Source of the DNA: Dictyophora rubrovolvata
Lineage: Eukaryota > Basidiomycota > Agaricomycetes > Phallales > Phallaceae
Direction of reading: 5' to 3'
NCBI GenBank assembly: GCA_029959195.1
Contig: CP114122.1
Span: forward strand, 744,001 to 808,000
DNA length: 64,000 nucleotides
Numbering within the stretch: the stretch's first letter is position 1; the number at the start of each line of letters is the position of its first letter. The translations under genes and the position numbers were made by a program. Below, piece after piece: positions 34,357-45,308 of the stretch. Below the pieces are notes generated by a model. It did no database searches. It was not told the origin of the DNA and saw only the letters and a list, made by a program, of their open reading frames with translations.

Positions 34357-35749
34357 TTAAACATTGGGATCGAAGAAGAAGGTCTGTAATGGTAATAATT
34401 GAGTTTTGAGATTATCCCGTTCCAAATTTCCAATATGACATACCACGGGAATCAGACTCGCGTTACTTGGAGATGAGGGTTGTTCCCCTGTAAGATACAA
34501 CGTGTTGTTGTTTTGATTGTATGCGATAAACGTCTTTGGCGATTGGCCATTGCTATTGATCCAGTGAGCTAAAGATAAAACCATAAAAATCAGAAATTTC
34601 AAAAGTTTGTGAGCTAGCTATTTTTTATACCTGTTAGCTCCCCTGAACCCTGACTTAGTGTCCATATGGCAGACTCGGTTGCTCCCTGAGAGGAGGGGAC
34701 GGGGCGTGAGCCGGGGGCCGCTGCAAAAGTAGAAGGCGGTAAGGTAATTATAATGCCGGGTTCGGTGAGAGAAGATCACGAACTTTGGGGGACGTTACTT
34801 AGTAAGACGGCACTGTTTTCTCATGGTCGTTAGTGCCGGCTTGACGGGATCCACGCGGGAAATGCGGGAAGAAGATGTAAGATGGTTTACGTACTTGTTG
34901 GAGCCAACGGCCAAGTTTGAACTTGAGGCGTTGCGCGCGACTGTAATCCCCCCGAGCTTGTCAGGTCCTGGGAACGCGGGATTCTGGAAGTTCGGTTAGA
35001 AATTACATAAGTTTATTTTTGAATTTTTTTTTGGTTGTGCCGTTTGTCGTATCAGAATTCGAGAATCCTTATCATCGATCAAAGAACTCCGTGTATACTC
35101 ACTTGAGCTGTGATATCAACAGGAGCTAGAGAAGATTTTGATATATCGAGTGTAACCGATAATTTGTTAGTTTGGTTGGTTGTTACGCCATTTCTAAAAT
35201 GCGAAAAAAAAGGGTCATGTGTTATGTTCGATCTGGCGGTTAGTACGGATGGACGGCGAACGTACAATCCCTGGGGGGTGTTCATCAAGTACCCTAGTGC
35301 GATGTTGTTGTCTGCTCGGACTTGGATGCACCCTTGTAACCTGAGAGAGAGAAAATCAGTCGAATCGATGGGGGGACATGTATTTGAGCACACACCTAGT
35401 GCTGGTTGCAGTTGGGGCAGGTGCAGGCGACGCGCTAACACTAGCACTAGCACTAGGTTCAGATCCTATAGACGCGACGAGGAAGGCATGGTCAGAAGAA
35501 CATGTCCGATGCCCGACACTGAGTCAATCAAAACTCACGAGTGTCAAGTAAGACCGAGTTCCTCTCATGGGAATCCATTCCTGGCAGAAAACGACCGAAA
35601 CGATAAAGAACCGACGAGACACCTCTTCGAGTGTTGCGCTGCGTTACCGTACGCGTACCGTAAGCGGACACTGACACCGACCATGTTAATAGGAGGTACA
35701 CGGCAGTAACCACGAATTTTGAGCACGGGGAGCGACCGAATAGCAACAT
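34357..35749 (-). CDS. Predicted secreted protein, function unknown
   Basis: Exons (minus): 35539-35749, 35396-35465, 35103-35340, 34895-34983, 34799-34812 (14 nt), 34631-34720 and 34357-34568, giving 307 residues. The N-terminus MLLFGRSPCSKFVVTAVYLL continues TWSVSVSA and looks like a signal peptide with cleavage before YGTRT. A Ser/Ala/Pro linker (ASASVSASPAPAPTATSTR) precedes a mature domain with few cysteines, several N-glycosylation sequons and ALGYLMNTPQGLYVR, AFPGPDKLGG, IWTLSQGSGELTAHWINSNG and LIPVVCHIGNLE. The W, GS and NG pattern suggests a beta-rich fold, but I do not recognise the family. The 14-nt exon is needed to join NN to TAPGS in frame. Internal in-frame ATGs upstream (to 35941) would lengthen the N-terminus. 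Confidence 0.75.
34799..34812 (-). other. 14-nt microexon in the secreted-protein gene
   Basis: Flanked by a CAG acceptor and a GTAACG donor. It encodes NAVLL/T and is the only way found to carry phase 2 of exon 4 into phase 1 of exon 6 without a stop. Confidence 0.6.
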
Positions 35750-36680
35750 GAGGAGGGGAGAGAAGAGTAAAAGGGAGGGGGGGAAGGAGAAGGAGAAGGT
35801 AAAAGACAGGAGGGAAAAGAGGGATGAACTACTTCTGTCTAAAGTACTTTGACAGAGAAGGATTTGAAATTTTTTATTATTGTATATAAAGGAAGGAAGG
35901 AAATGTTCTATGTACATTTGAATTAGACGACGACCCTGCACGGTTGACGCCTAAAATAACTCTGGGCCGAGATGATTCAGAGATATAATCACCCGTGAGG
36001 CCGCCTAAGGCCTGAAGCGGTGTATGCAAAGAATTCAAAAAGAGAGCAAGGATGGGAAGTCGTGAATGAATAATCAATATATATATTAATTCAATGGTGG
36101 ATCACTAATTCTATTCCTTGATTGAACCAGTCTGCACACCTAGATGTCAGAGGCTTCATTATCCAAAATGAATGGCGGGCGGTATATATTTATGTGGAAG
36201 GGTCATGCACACAAAGAATATCAGAGAATATCCCTAGTGCTAGTGATCATTGATTACATAGCCCGAGAAGGACTGCCTCGGAAGAATCAAGGACATACCT
36301 TGACAATTCTGTTACTATATGTATGGCATGCAGACGCATAGTGATTAGAGGAATGATAACAGTGGAATTTGCCGCACGGTGACTAATGATAACTACTACT
36401 TCAACTTGGCAGTGAAGAGTCTGTTTTCTGTATATCAGCACCCCAACCTCAACCTCTACGCACAATAACTTGCTACTTTCTCCTCCAATTAAAACGCACA
36501 GATAATTTTGGCTTCAAACATCATTTCAGTCGTGGGTCCATCTTGGCTTGATTATTTGGTCGTTTTTTTTTATTCACCACTGCGCTCGCGTATGTTTGTA
36601 CCTGTTTGGCGCCGGTGGGTGTCGGTTAAAACCCGTGCCACTTACATACTCAAGAGTCATCACAGGTGTAAACACATCTC
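35750..36680. other. Divergent promoter region, no gene seen
   Basis: Separates the secreted-protein gene (minus) from the zinc-finger gene (plus). It includes a purine-rich block GGGAGG/GAAGGAGAAGG at 35757-35825. No supported coding feature. Confidence 0.4.
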
Positions 36681-38362
36681 GTGTCCTCCACGAACGCTGC
36701 CACCAACGGACTCAGTTCAATCGTCGACTCCGCGAAACTTGCTTCTCATCGTTGTCTCAAGATACTCAATAATTCCCCTCTTTCCATGGCATACGCTTCC
36801 TTCGCATTATTACCAACTCTTCCGGCCATCTACAACCTGATGCCATCTCAGAAACATAAACGACGAACAGCAACCAGCATCATGGCCGGACACTTCGATC
36901 CTCTTCCGATCATCTCTAATGACATATCCAAGCCTTTGCAAGCCCCAGCTCGCGCTCCATCGCCCTCTTCTCTCAAAGTTTCAGACATGGCGTCTCAGCA
37001 ACAGCGCCCACCGGACGAAACACGCTCTGCACTCAAGAAATCAATCCCACAGATTTCAAAAAGAAACAGAACGACTAGTTCAACATCTATTATTCAAGGG
37101 ACTGTGTCGAAATCTAAAGGAAAACGCGTGAAAGGCGTGCATCCCGACGACAAGGAGAACGCGGGTTCCAACAGGGATGCCCCTAGATCTTCTTCCCCTC
37201 GCCTCACATCCTCCCCACCGGCTTCCCCGCTCCCTTCTGTGGTCGTTCCAAAAGAAAAACCCAAAGCGTCCGGGTTCTGGAGAGCCCGCTCAGCAAATAC
37301 ATCAGCCTCTCCCGCTCCTTCGTCACTGAAACGCAAGTTTTCTATTACATCTCATGGCGGTGATGACGTTTCAGCTTCCCAAATCGCACCATCTAACAGA
37401 AAAAAATCTCGTCTGTCCACATCATTGGACCCCGAAGCGCCGTCGTCGCGCCTATTTGCGTCTTCCGATTCTTTGTCTTCTCGTTCCCCTTCACTGGATT
37501 TTGAGCCTCAAAATCTTGTTTCAGCTAAGCCTAAAAAGAGATTGAAACGGCAAGTGGTCTTTTGAGTCTCTTTCTTTTTTTTAGTCACCCCTAATGACTA
37601 CTTTTGGCCCTTTCAGACGTCACACTAGCCATGTCATACTGTCCAACAAAGGTATATTTTCATCAACTGCGTGTGTAATGTCCAATGTTCGGCCTAATTT
37701 CTTGGCTCCTTGTTCCGTATAGTTCCTCCAGCACCTTCCGAGGGCAATCTCATCAAAAAATCTGTAAGATTGATTTCCCTGACGTTCTAATACTACATTG
37801 CTGAAAATATTGCTCAATTCTCTCGGGGCTTTTTAGATGTCTCACTCTGGTATTACGTACGCTGAGAACGAGCCATCTCCATCCGCTGAGCCTTCTGAGA
37901 CTGCTGAACCGTAAGTAAAATGGTATCCATCATCAAAAATCATTGACACGGAACTCACGGCCCCACCACCATGAAATCAGACTATTAACGAGAGTCGATG
38001 CTCCACAGCTATACGAGGTAATAAAAAAGACAGGCATCCGGTGCAAACTGTGCGAGAAAATATCTATCAATGTAGCATTTATGGAAACCCATTTGCGTAC
38101 TATGCATAATGACAAGATAGACATGGATGTAAGTGCCTTCAAGGAATTGGAGTTGTTTTCTTTCTTCTTTCCGCTTATGACGCGTCGTTAGGCAATGCCA
38201 CAGCCACCTCCTCGAAAGCCTCGCGGTCCCCGGAAGAATGTTGCCGTCAAAAAAGGGTGGAAAGGATGGGTTGAAGATGATCTCGAGCCTCAGAAACTTA
38301 TTTTGTTGGACAAGCCTGAGGTTCTTCCGGAACGTACTACGCGTAGTGGAAGAAAGATTTAA
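36681..38362 (+). CDS. Basic nuclear-looking protein with one C2H2 finger (single gene model, or two tandem genes)
   Basis: Exons 36681-37553, 37585-37651, 37723-37763, 37837-37910, 37981-38128 and 38192-38362 give 457 residues. The N-terminal 290 residues are Ser/Pro-rich with basic clusters (SKSKGKRVKG, KKRLKRQ) and a KEN box (DDKENAG). Then comes one C2H2 finger, CKLC..(12 residues)..HLRTMH, followed by a basic PPPRKPRGPRKN AT-hook-like patch and the tail TTRSGRKI. Phases of exons 2-6 agree. The weak point is intron 1 (37554-37584), only 31 nt. If it is not used, the first ORF ends at 37563-37565 or just beyond, and a second gene starts at the ATG near 37594. In-frame starts at 36786, 36840 or 36882 are also possible. 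Chromatin or cell-cycle role is inference from composition only. Confidence 0.6.
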
Positions 38363-41300
38363 AATGTGGGACGATCCTTTTTTTTTTTTGCCTTGCCTTG
38401 CCTTGCTTGTTCTTCTGTCGTGATGATTGTGAGTCGGCTTTCATTTTGATGTTTAATTTTCTGTTTTGACTCCGCTGCCTCTACACTAGGATATTTGGCT
38501 ACCCATTCTATGAATTACCTTCTTCTCTTTTTATCTCTTTCTTTAGGAGAAAACAAGATTTCTGTGGACGTTGTTGAAGTTGCTTGTTTGTTTGTTTGTT
38601 TGTTAACTCGAAATCGCTGTCTCCCTTTTTTTTTCTGTATCGATATATCACACGCTGTGTTTTTATGTGCCCAGATTTTTTTTCTTTCTGTTTCTTTTTG
38701 CCTCTTCAAGCCAAAGGAACCTAACTGGGTTTGAATTAAGTTTGCAACGGTGATCGTCGGCGGTGTTTAGTGATCTTTTTTAATAAGTTAATGAGTTCTC
38801 ACACCATGACTGGTGGCTGCAATTGCAATTGCAATCACGTTTTTGTTTCGTTTTGGCTAGTGTATGGTATAACATGTGAGAAAGGTGTGTTTTATGTCGG
38901 ATTTATTTAGCTTCGGAAATATTAACACCTGACTTTTCTCGGTAGAATGTTATTTTTGAGTGTATACATATGCACATGCGCAGGAGCCTTACAGTGCTTT
39001 CTTTGAGCCCTTCTTCTGCATTATCAGCGCAGTCATATTTATTGACTCTGAACCTCCCCTCCCGATGGAGCTTTACAGTTCAAGTTGTGGTTGCAGTTTT
39101 GTGTGAAGTCTTCCGAAATCTCAGTTAACTCGGATCTACATGCATATGTATCTGGGCAACACGTGGAGAACATTAAGTAAGGTACGCTTGTGGCTGTATT
39201 GTGCGTGTCGATCTTTTTTTTTTTCATTTGTTTTGTTCCCAATATGTTTCATTTTTGGTTTTTGGTCTAGTCGTCAACCTACTACTAGTAGTGGTATTAG
39301 CACCGAAGGCATGTTGCTAGTTTGATGAATGCGAATTTGAACTCGATTCTTTGAGAGGAGGTGTGCCTTTGTTGGTTCTGCACGAATTAAGGTTTGTATA
39401 TGCGTATTGCTGATATCTGAGACCGCAGCAGCTGAGCGCTGAACCCAGGCCCCCCTTCTATAAGTGTGTGGCAATTGTTCGTTTGTTTTATTGCTTATTA
39501 CTGATGGACTTCATTGGTTCCGATGCAGAAAGAGAACATTACGTTATGGCCAGCGAGCGTCCATTAAGATTGCTTAATAGTCGAACCTCGATTGATCTGG
39601 GAATGGACAACGGGCCGAGGTAGGCTGCTGTCGTTTGTGTCATTGTGATTGTGCGTGCATTTCCATTCTGTGTTGTCATAAGTTTTTCATCATGAAATTT
39701 GACAGTTAGTCGGACGCGCGCACCGGACTTGCTGTAAGGGTCAGCATCTCTCAAACGTTCCGGTTCATATTGGCAAAAAAAAAAAACAAGGTGCATTTAG
39801 ACGGTCTTGTACACGCGACGACGACTGGATGGGATTTACACATCAGGCAAATTGAGCCACGTGCCGGATGAATCATATGGTGACTCGTATTCTCTTCAAC
39901 CTTTCGACCTCAACTGACGCCGCTTGACAATCAGGTGCGGGTTTTTCTTCAAGTTCGATGCCTTGTCTAATTGACTACTTAGGGTGCTTATACCGGTTCA
40001 CACTCAACTGAACGGGATAAGATTTGCATATACTTCGAGTGTTGAATGAAGCCTCTTCAAGTTATTATCTATTCCCGGAGAAGCTTTGAAACAACAATGT
40101 GCACTTGAGCTCGGGCTACTACTTACTACTCATGGAACCTGAATTCAAGAAGTTTTAGCAGGAACCCAAGCTTGCACAATTGTCTTGTAAGACCACTCAC
40201 GTCAGAAGGACTTCAGTCTGACACAACACAACTTGTTTTGTAGGTTGTGTTCTAACTCTTGTTTTGCTTTATGCAAGTAACTAGTACTAGTTACATTTAA
40301 TCAAGACGTAACTGACATTTTCATGTTCACGTTTAGGGTTGTCGTGTGAGAACCGCTCAGAAGGAGAAAACACGTTCAAAAAACAACGCGTTTAGACTAG
40401 CACCTGGCAGAACAGGATAATGTCACGGCTCTCAAATATAACAATGTGGCAGGCACCACTACACCGAAATAACTCGGCATCACAATACTCGACCGCCGTA
40501 TATGCGCAGACCCCGTGCTCCGGCTCCGTTAGCCACTCATGCGATGCAACGCCCCAACTAGCCGCCAACGGTTATAAAGCCTTAGTTTTTTTATGAAACT
40601 TATGTTTGCAATTTTCTTCCCTTGTTGATTTCAAAAATCGTTCCAGCGTGCATTTCAGTATCACGATCGACATTGAATGCAAATCTCTATTGCCTTTATT
40701 TTCCGTCCTATAACGCCAACCCTCATTTTTTATTTTTCTTCCCATATTTCATTACCTCTTTGTAACCTTTCCCACACTTATAGCCCCGTTCTTTATCTGA
40801 CTCATTAAAAAAATGTGTATTTAGAACAAAAATACGAGAGAAAATTATCCCCTCTGAATCGCGACCTTTCTTTTGGAGCACGAGTTTCCAGACGAACAAA
40901 CCTCTTTGCGCATTTGTGTCAACTCCCTCTATTGTTTATTGATTAAAGCTCCTATCTTACCCTTAAACCCTATCATATACCCTCCCATCCTCGACCCACA
41001 CAACACTGGTTCTCTTTCCTTTCCTGAGTCCTGCACAGCGCGTATTAGTCGACTAAGTTGCTTCCATGCGTGAAGATCTGGGACATGCGACTGAGCCTGA
41101 CTGAATTCATCGGCTGGGATATCAATGAAGTTCACTTTGCCAAGACGTGTCACGGTGACGTCGACTCGAATTCATCATTGTCAACTTGCGAATTCTCGTG
41201 GGTTTGGAATAAGATGTGCCAATTGTATAGTGTCATAAATTGGGTTCTCTCTTTGTTGGGCACATGGCCATAATCAATTCACAGCGGTTGATTGCGTGAT

Positions 41301-42507
41301 GGGGTGTGGAGGTGGATGACGGATGACGGTGGTGGGAATGAATTGTCGCTAAATGACGCGGATCTCTTCTTTTTCTCTTTTTCAATACACTTCCGATTCG
41401 GAAAGCGTGCTGGTATACCAGGCATCCAGTCTCGCCCATTAACTGTACCTAGTGCTACCAACGCTGTCGGGTGTTTCGCATAATGATACTCGCTCTGCTA
41501 TGTATCTCGGGCAATCATGGTGCATGGGCAACAGACGGATCACATTCACTCTATGAAAGTGTATTCACATACATACATAGTCGGAGATGTGCCTTGAAGG
41601 TTTTCATTCAGTCATAATTACTGCACGAGACCCAGTCTAAGGGTATTGGAGCCTGGCAAATTCGTAGTTGTCAATCAACAATTGACTCCGTAGCGCGCTG
41701 TCAAACTATTTGGGTCTCAATTGCCAACATCTCTGATCGACGAAAGGGTGATGATGGGCTGGCCAATACCAATGAGACATACGACGATAACTTCGTGATT
41801 CGTTTGATAGATTGTTTCTGTGGCAGCACGGACACCTTATTCTTCGCAGTGCCTTCCGAATTCACTAGGCTCGTTGTCCTCATTACAAAGAAGTGGATCA
41901 GGTCCTGCCCGGGCAGCAAGAATATCATCGCAAACAGCAATGGCCCTCGCGTTGGGCCTTTGGATGTGCACGAGAGAGTGCCAAAGAGTAGTATACTTCG
42001 TTTCATTTGTCTCAGGCTGCGGCGACGGACGAACTTCATTTTGTGGGGGCCCCAGGAACATTGGTTTTGTGATTCCGGCATAGCTTGGCTTGGTGTGTCT
42101 TATCTTCTTCTTGACGGGCCTTATTGAAACTCAACAAGACCCGATTAGTGGTTACTTGGTCTATTAACTCAGACATATTTGGAACCATTAGCAGGCATTC
42201 AACCAACTATCCATAATGATTTGCTGCCGTTCTTTGTAAAATGTTCATTGTATCTGATAGGTATGTTAACGGTTCAGGGTTCAAGGAGCGTGTAACATAA
42301 ATAGCACCGAGCACAAGTTTCTTCTTACCAAGTTACCAGGCCGTTCTCACAAGAGCTGGTACCATGATAGAACATAGATCAAAACTTGACGTGATTGTTC
42401 GGAAATCACGCGAATGAGCTTTTGGCAATTGAGGGGGAAACCTTAAAAACACAATGGTGGTGTATCGCTTTTCTTCGGACCTTCACGCTCGCCCTCATTT
42501 TACTAAC
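38363..42507. other. Gene-poor 4.1 kb stretch before the DUF6533 array
   Basis: There are T-rich low-complexity tracts at 38385-38410, 38560-38700 and 39210-39260, and an A12 run at 39775-39787. Small minus-strand open frames at 40929-41153 and 41701-42081 have plausible amino-acid composition but no family signature and no exon chain; they may be decayed genes. The last part before 42508 should include the promoter of array copy A. Confidence 0.4.
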
Positions 42508-44382
42508 ATGGATGTGGGTATTTTCTCGCAAATTGCTTCAGAAATATTGGAGTTTCAATCATTCACGCAACAATTTCGGGCTGCTCGTTCAATATCTTGT
42601 AAGTTCTCGGTGGTTTCTCGACCCTCTAATGTTGATCGTCGATTCGTGGGGTAGACTCCATTCTTACCCTCATTTTGCTCGAGATAATATTCACGTTCGA
42701 TAAAGAGGTGTGTTTTTCCTATTTCAATTTCATTTATAGTAAGCCCTTTTCTTCGTCAGATAAAATACATTTGGAGGTATAGAATTTTGTACAGTATTTC
42801 CCTCTTCTGGGAGGCTTACTGTACGGTTTTTTTTGTTCAAAGACGTCCATGGTCTCTCTTCAAGGTCTTTTTTATAGCGTGCAGATATCTCTCTATAATA
42901 CCAACTCTGTAAGGTTTTTCATCTATTTTGAAATGAGATGGATACATAATTGATTCACTATGACAATAGCATAGCCATCAGTAAGCCGTCAACACTCCGC
43001 ATCATAAATTCTAACGCCCGTTAGTCCCTCCTCCCCCAAGTAATATCGTGAGTATATGCTTGTTATATTTTCAGCTGGCTTATTCACAAGGATGGTTTAG
43101 TAGTAAGATTTAGATACGGTCGTCATTATCAATGTGATGACTTTTCTTTCTACACAGTTGTCGATTTGAGGCATGGTACATCGGACTGTGAGTACGATTT
43201 CGCAACGAGAAACATAGCTCAAGTCGATTTTTAGCGCTATCATACTCGTCTCCCTTTTGCCTAGTAGCGGCCTCTTAGCTATTAGACTGGACAGATTGTA
43301 TGCCTCCATGTCGAGTATGATTCCACAGATATGGTTGTATACGTCATTTATTTGACTATTGGCTTTGTTTTTAGTGCGCAGGGCGTTAGTTTGTTTGGTG
43401 TTTGGTCAGTTACCTGAAACTTTCGTTCATTCTCCCTTTTTTTCTGAAATTCTCAACAGCCGAAATCATTGTACGTCGATCCATTGCTTCAGCTCAAAAA
43501 TATTTCTAGTTATTAAACTCTGTCGCATATTAAGTCACAGATCGGGGTTTCGATGTCAATTATACCCAAAACTCAATGGGTGTATAACTCCTTTGTTCGT
43601 GAATGCGCTACGACTTTCTCTAAATCAGAATGGCTCTCCAAAAGCTTGACCATGTTAGTGTTTCGAATGATGTTTGATATTAACTAACATTATTTATAAA
43701 GGCTTCCATACTTGATATTAGTTTGTACGTGATAGCGTGCCCGGATCCTGCGACAGGAATAATATGTTAACCTTCGGATAGGCATGTATATAGCCATTGC
43801 TGGATACGCGTTCATTCGACATTGTCGTGAAAAAGCATCGTTGTCTAGCATATGGGCCGTGCGGAGGGACTTTGCACCGTTTTATATTCTTTTCATCCGG
43901 GATGGCGTACTTTGCTACATTATGTGAGTCTTTCGATGTTTGTTTATTGTCAATCTAGGTTTGACGTCTAGGTTTGACAGTAATCTCCGTATATTTGTCT
44001 TATTTTTGCTCTTATTCCCGTATTCTAACGGTCTCTTAGTCGGGATACTTTGTGGTTTTGTCCTGTTGACAGCCATCTCGAGTGAGAATGGTTTGGCTGT
44101 GGCTGGTCCCACGTATGTTTTGTGTTCGCATTTGACATGAGCTCATAATAGTCTTCAGTATCATCGTCGGGATAACATCCATATCTGTTCGTCGCGCTCA
44201 CATATTCTACAAAAAAATTTCTAATACTCTTTGCTCAGTCATGTCGGCTAGCATTGCTTCTGCACGGCGATCCGGGACATGCGATCGGAGTTTATCAGCT
44301 GGATACTATTGAACTCCGTGTCGAGACGTTGAAGGACAGGAATTCAATTACACCAACAATTCGCACTTTCTGTCAGGTTTGA
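42508..44382 (+). CDS. DUF6533-type membrane protein, array copy A (18 exons)
   Basis: Exons: 42508-42598, 42655-42707, 42760-42776, 42843-42908, 42970-42980, 43025-43047, 43101-43102, 43158-43187, 43265-43314, 43375-43404, 43460-43470, 43534-43658, 43702-43724, 43782-43923, 43981-43988, 44040-44112, 44159-44186 and 44239-44382 (927 nt, 308 residues). The N-terminal DUF6533-like signature is seen: LLEIIFTFDKE, then YIWRRPWSLFKVFFIACRYL. Further on are a C..F..WYIGL..LLAIRLDRLYAS segment, the cytosolic-looking basic RDFAPFYILFIRDGVLCYI block, ILCGFVLLTAISS, and the end CRLALLLHGDPGHAIGVYQL. About six or seven hydrophobic segments alternate with basic loops. Every exon phase matches. The function of the family is unknown; a receptor-like role has no evidence here. 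Confidence 0.82.
43101..43102 (+). other. Predicted 2-nt exon (TA), copy A
   Basis: Sequence context is ...GGTTTAG|TA|GTAAGA.... The upstream intron (43048-43100) and downstream intron (43103-43157) each have normal ends and length. Adding TA turns ..SNI + T|TGT.. into ..SNI-Y-C.., whereas direct joining of the neighbours gives an early stop. Confidence 0.6.
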
Positions 44383-45308
44383 AAGAGATGTTTTTTGGTC
44401 TGTCCGCTGTCGCGTAGCATGAACTGGGGGTTTGTAGTCTCGGGTTTGTTGAAAATAGCGACAGATTCTGTAAATTATTCGTCCATAAATTAGTTCTCTT
44501 TCCAGTCAGAAACATACAACAATATGAATAACTTATATTGACCATTTGCTGTGTATGTAGTAGTCAGTACATATATCGCAGCCGGACGCTTCGCCTTTCC
44601 GGGCGTCTCTTTTTAACTGCTTTCGTCCTAGACCTAAGACAACTAGGTTGACCGTTCACCTGCACCTGTTATACCATACGATATCTTCCAATTAAATGTC
44701 ATTCTAGGAGTGACTTTGCGGTATCTCCATTCGGTAGGGACAAAGGACAAGACTGGACGCGCGGAATATCAACACAATTCGTTGGCCATGAAAAATAGCT
44801 GCTTTGTCAAAGCGACACGTCGCTATACAGCTCCCGTCTCGTGTCCTGTGGTTTCGCGATATGTCGGTTAATGACAAGCGGAAGGCAGATTACGATTTTG
44901 CTTATTCATGAAAATATATTTACTTTTTGCGAACGGAGTTGAGCGTTGAACGCAACGAGTGATGATGAAGTCGATCATTTCGGCCATTGACGGCCGCACA
45001 GGCCCAGGCGCGCGCCCTTCGTAAACGAACCACATTCTGCGCGTGTTATAGAGATATCTTCTCGTCAATAGATCTGGGAAGAAGTGCCCCTGACTGCTCT
45101 CAAAAGAGCTGGTTTTTCGGCTCAAAGAACCTCCGACATGATGATCGAGCAACTGAGCCAATCCTTGTCTCGGGCGAGCCTCACTGACAGTTCGCACAAG
45201 TCTTGCAAACAATGCTCCACGCCAAAGTGCCTTAAAACACGGTTTAATCTTCTGCTCATTCTCTCGCTCACTTGTAAGGCGCTAGCTGGCATCGACATCG
45301 ACATCGAC
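44383..45308. other. Spacer between array copies A and B
   Basis: Includes the 3' flank of A and the 5' flank of B. A part at about 44930-45180 resembles 47690-48060 before copy C (for instance GAGATATCTTCTC.TCAA and GAGCTGGTTTT.C.GCTC). A minus-strand open frame 44868-45212 covers it but has no known domain. Confidence 0.45.

Noticed and set aside
38560-38700. TTTG/T-rich tract as a possible origin or RNA gene
   Set aside because: Only low-complexity sequence; no structure or conserved element seen.
40929-41153. Minus-strand ORF with plausible composition
   Set aside because: No family signature, no upstream exon found, no duplicate; kept only as a possible decayed gene.
41701-42081. Overlapping minus-strand ORFs before the array
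   Set aside because: Two frames look equally good and neither resembles a known protein.
44868-45212. Minus-strand ORF between array copies A and B (RPSMAEMIDF near its end looks kinase-like)
   Set aside because: Too little to assign, and it falls in duplicated flank DNA where the partner copy does not keep the frame.
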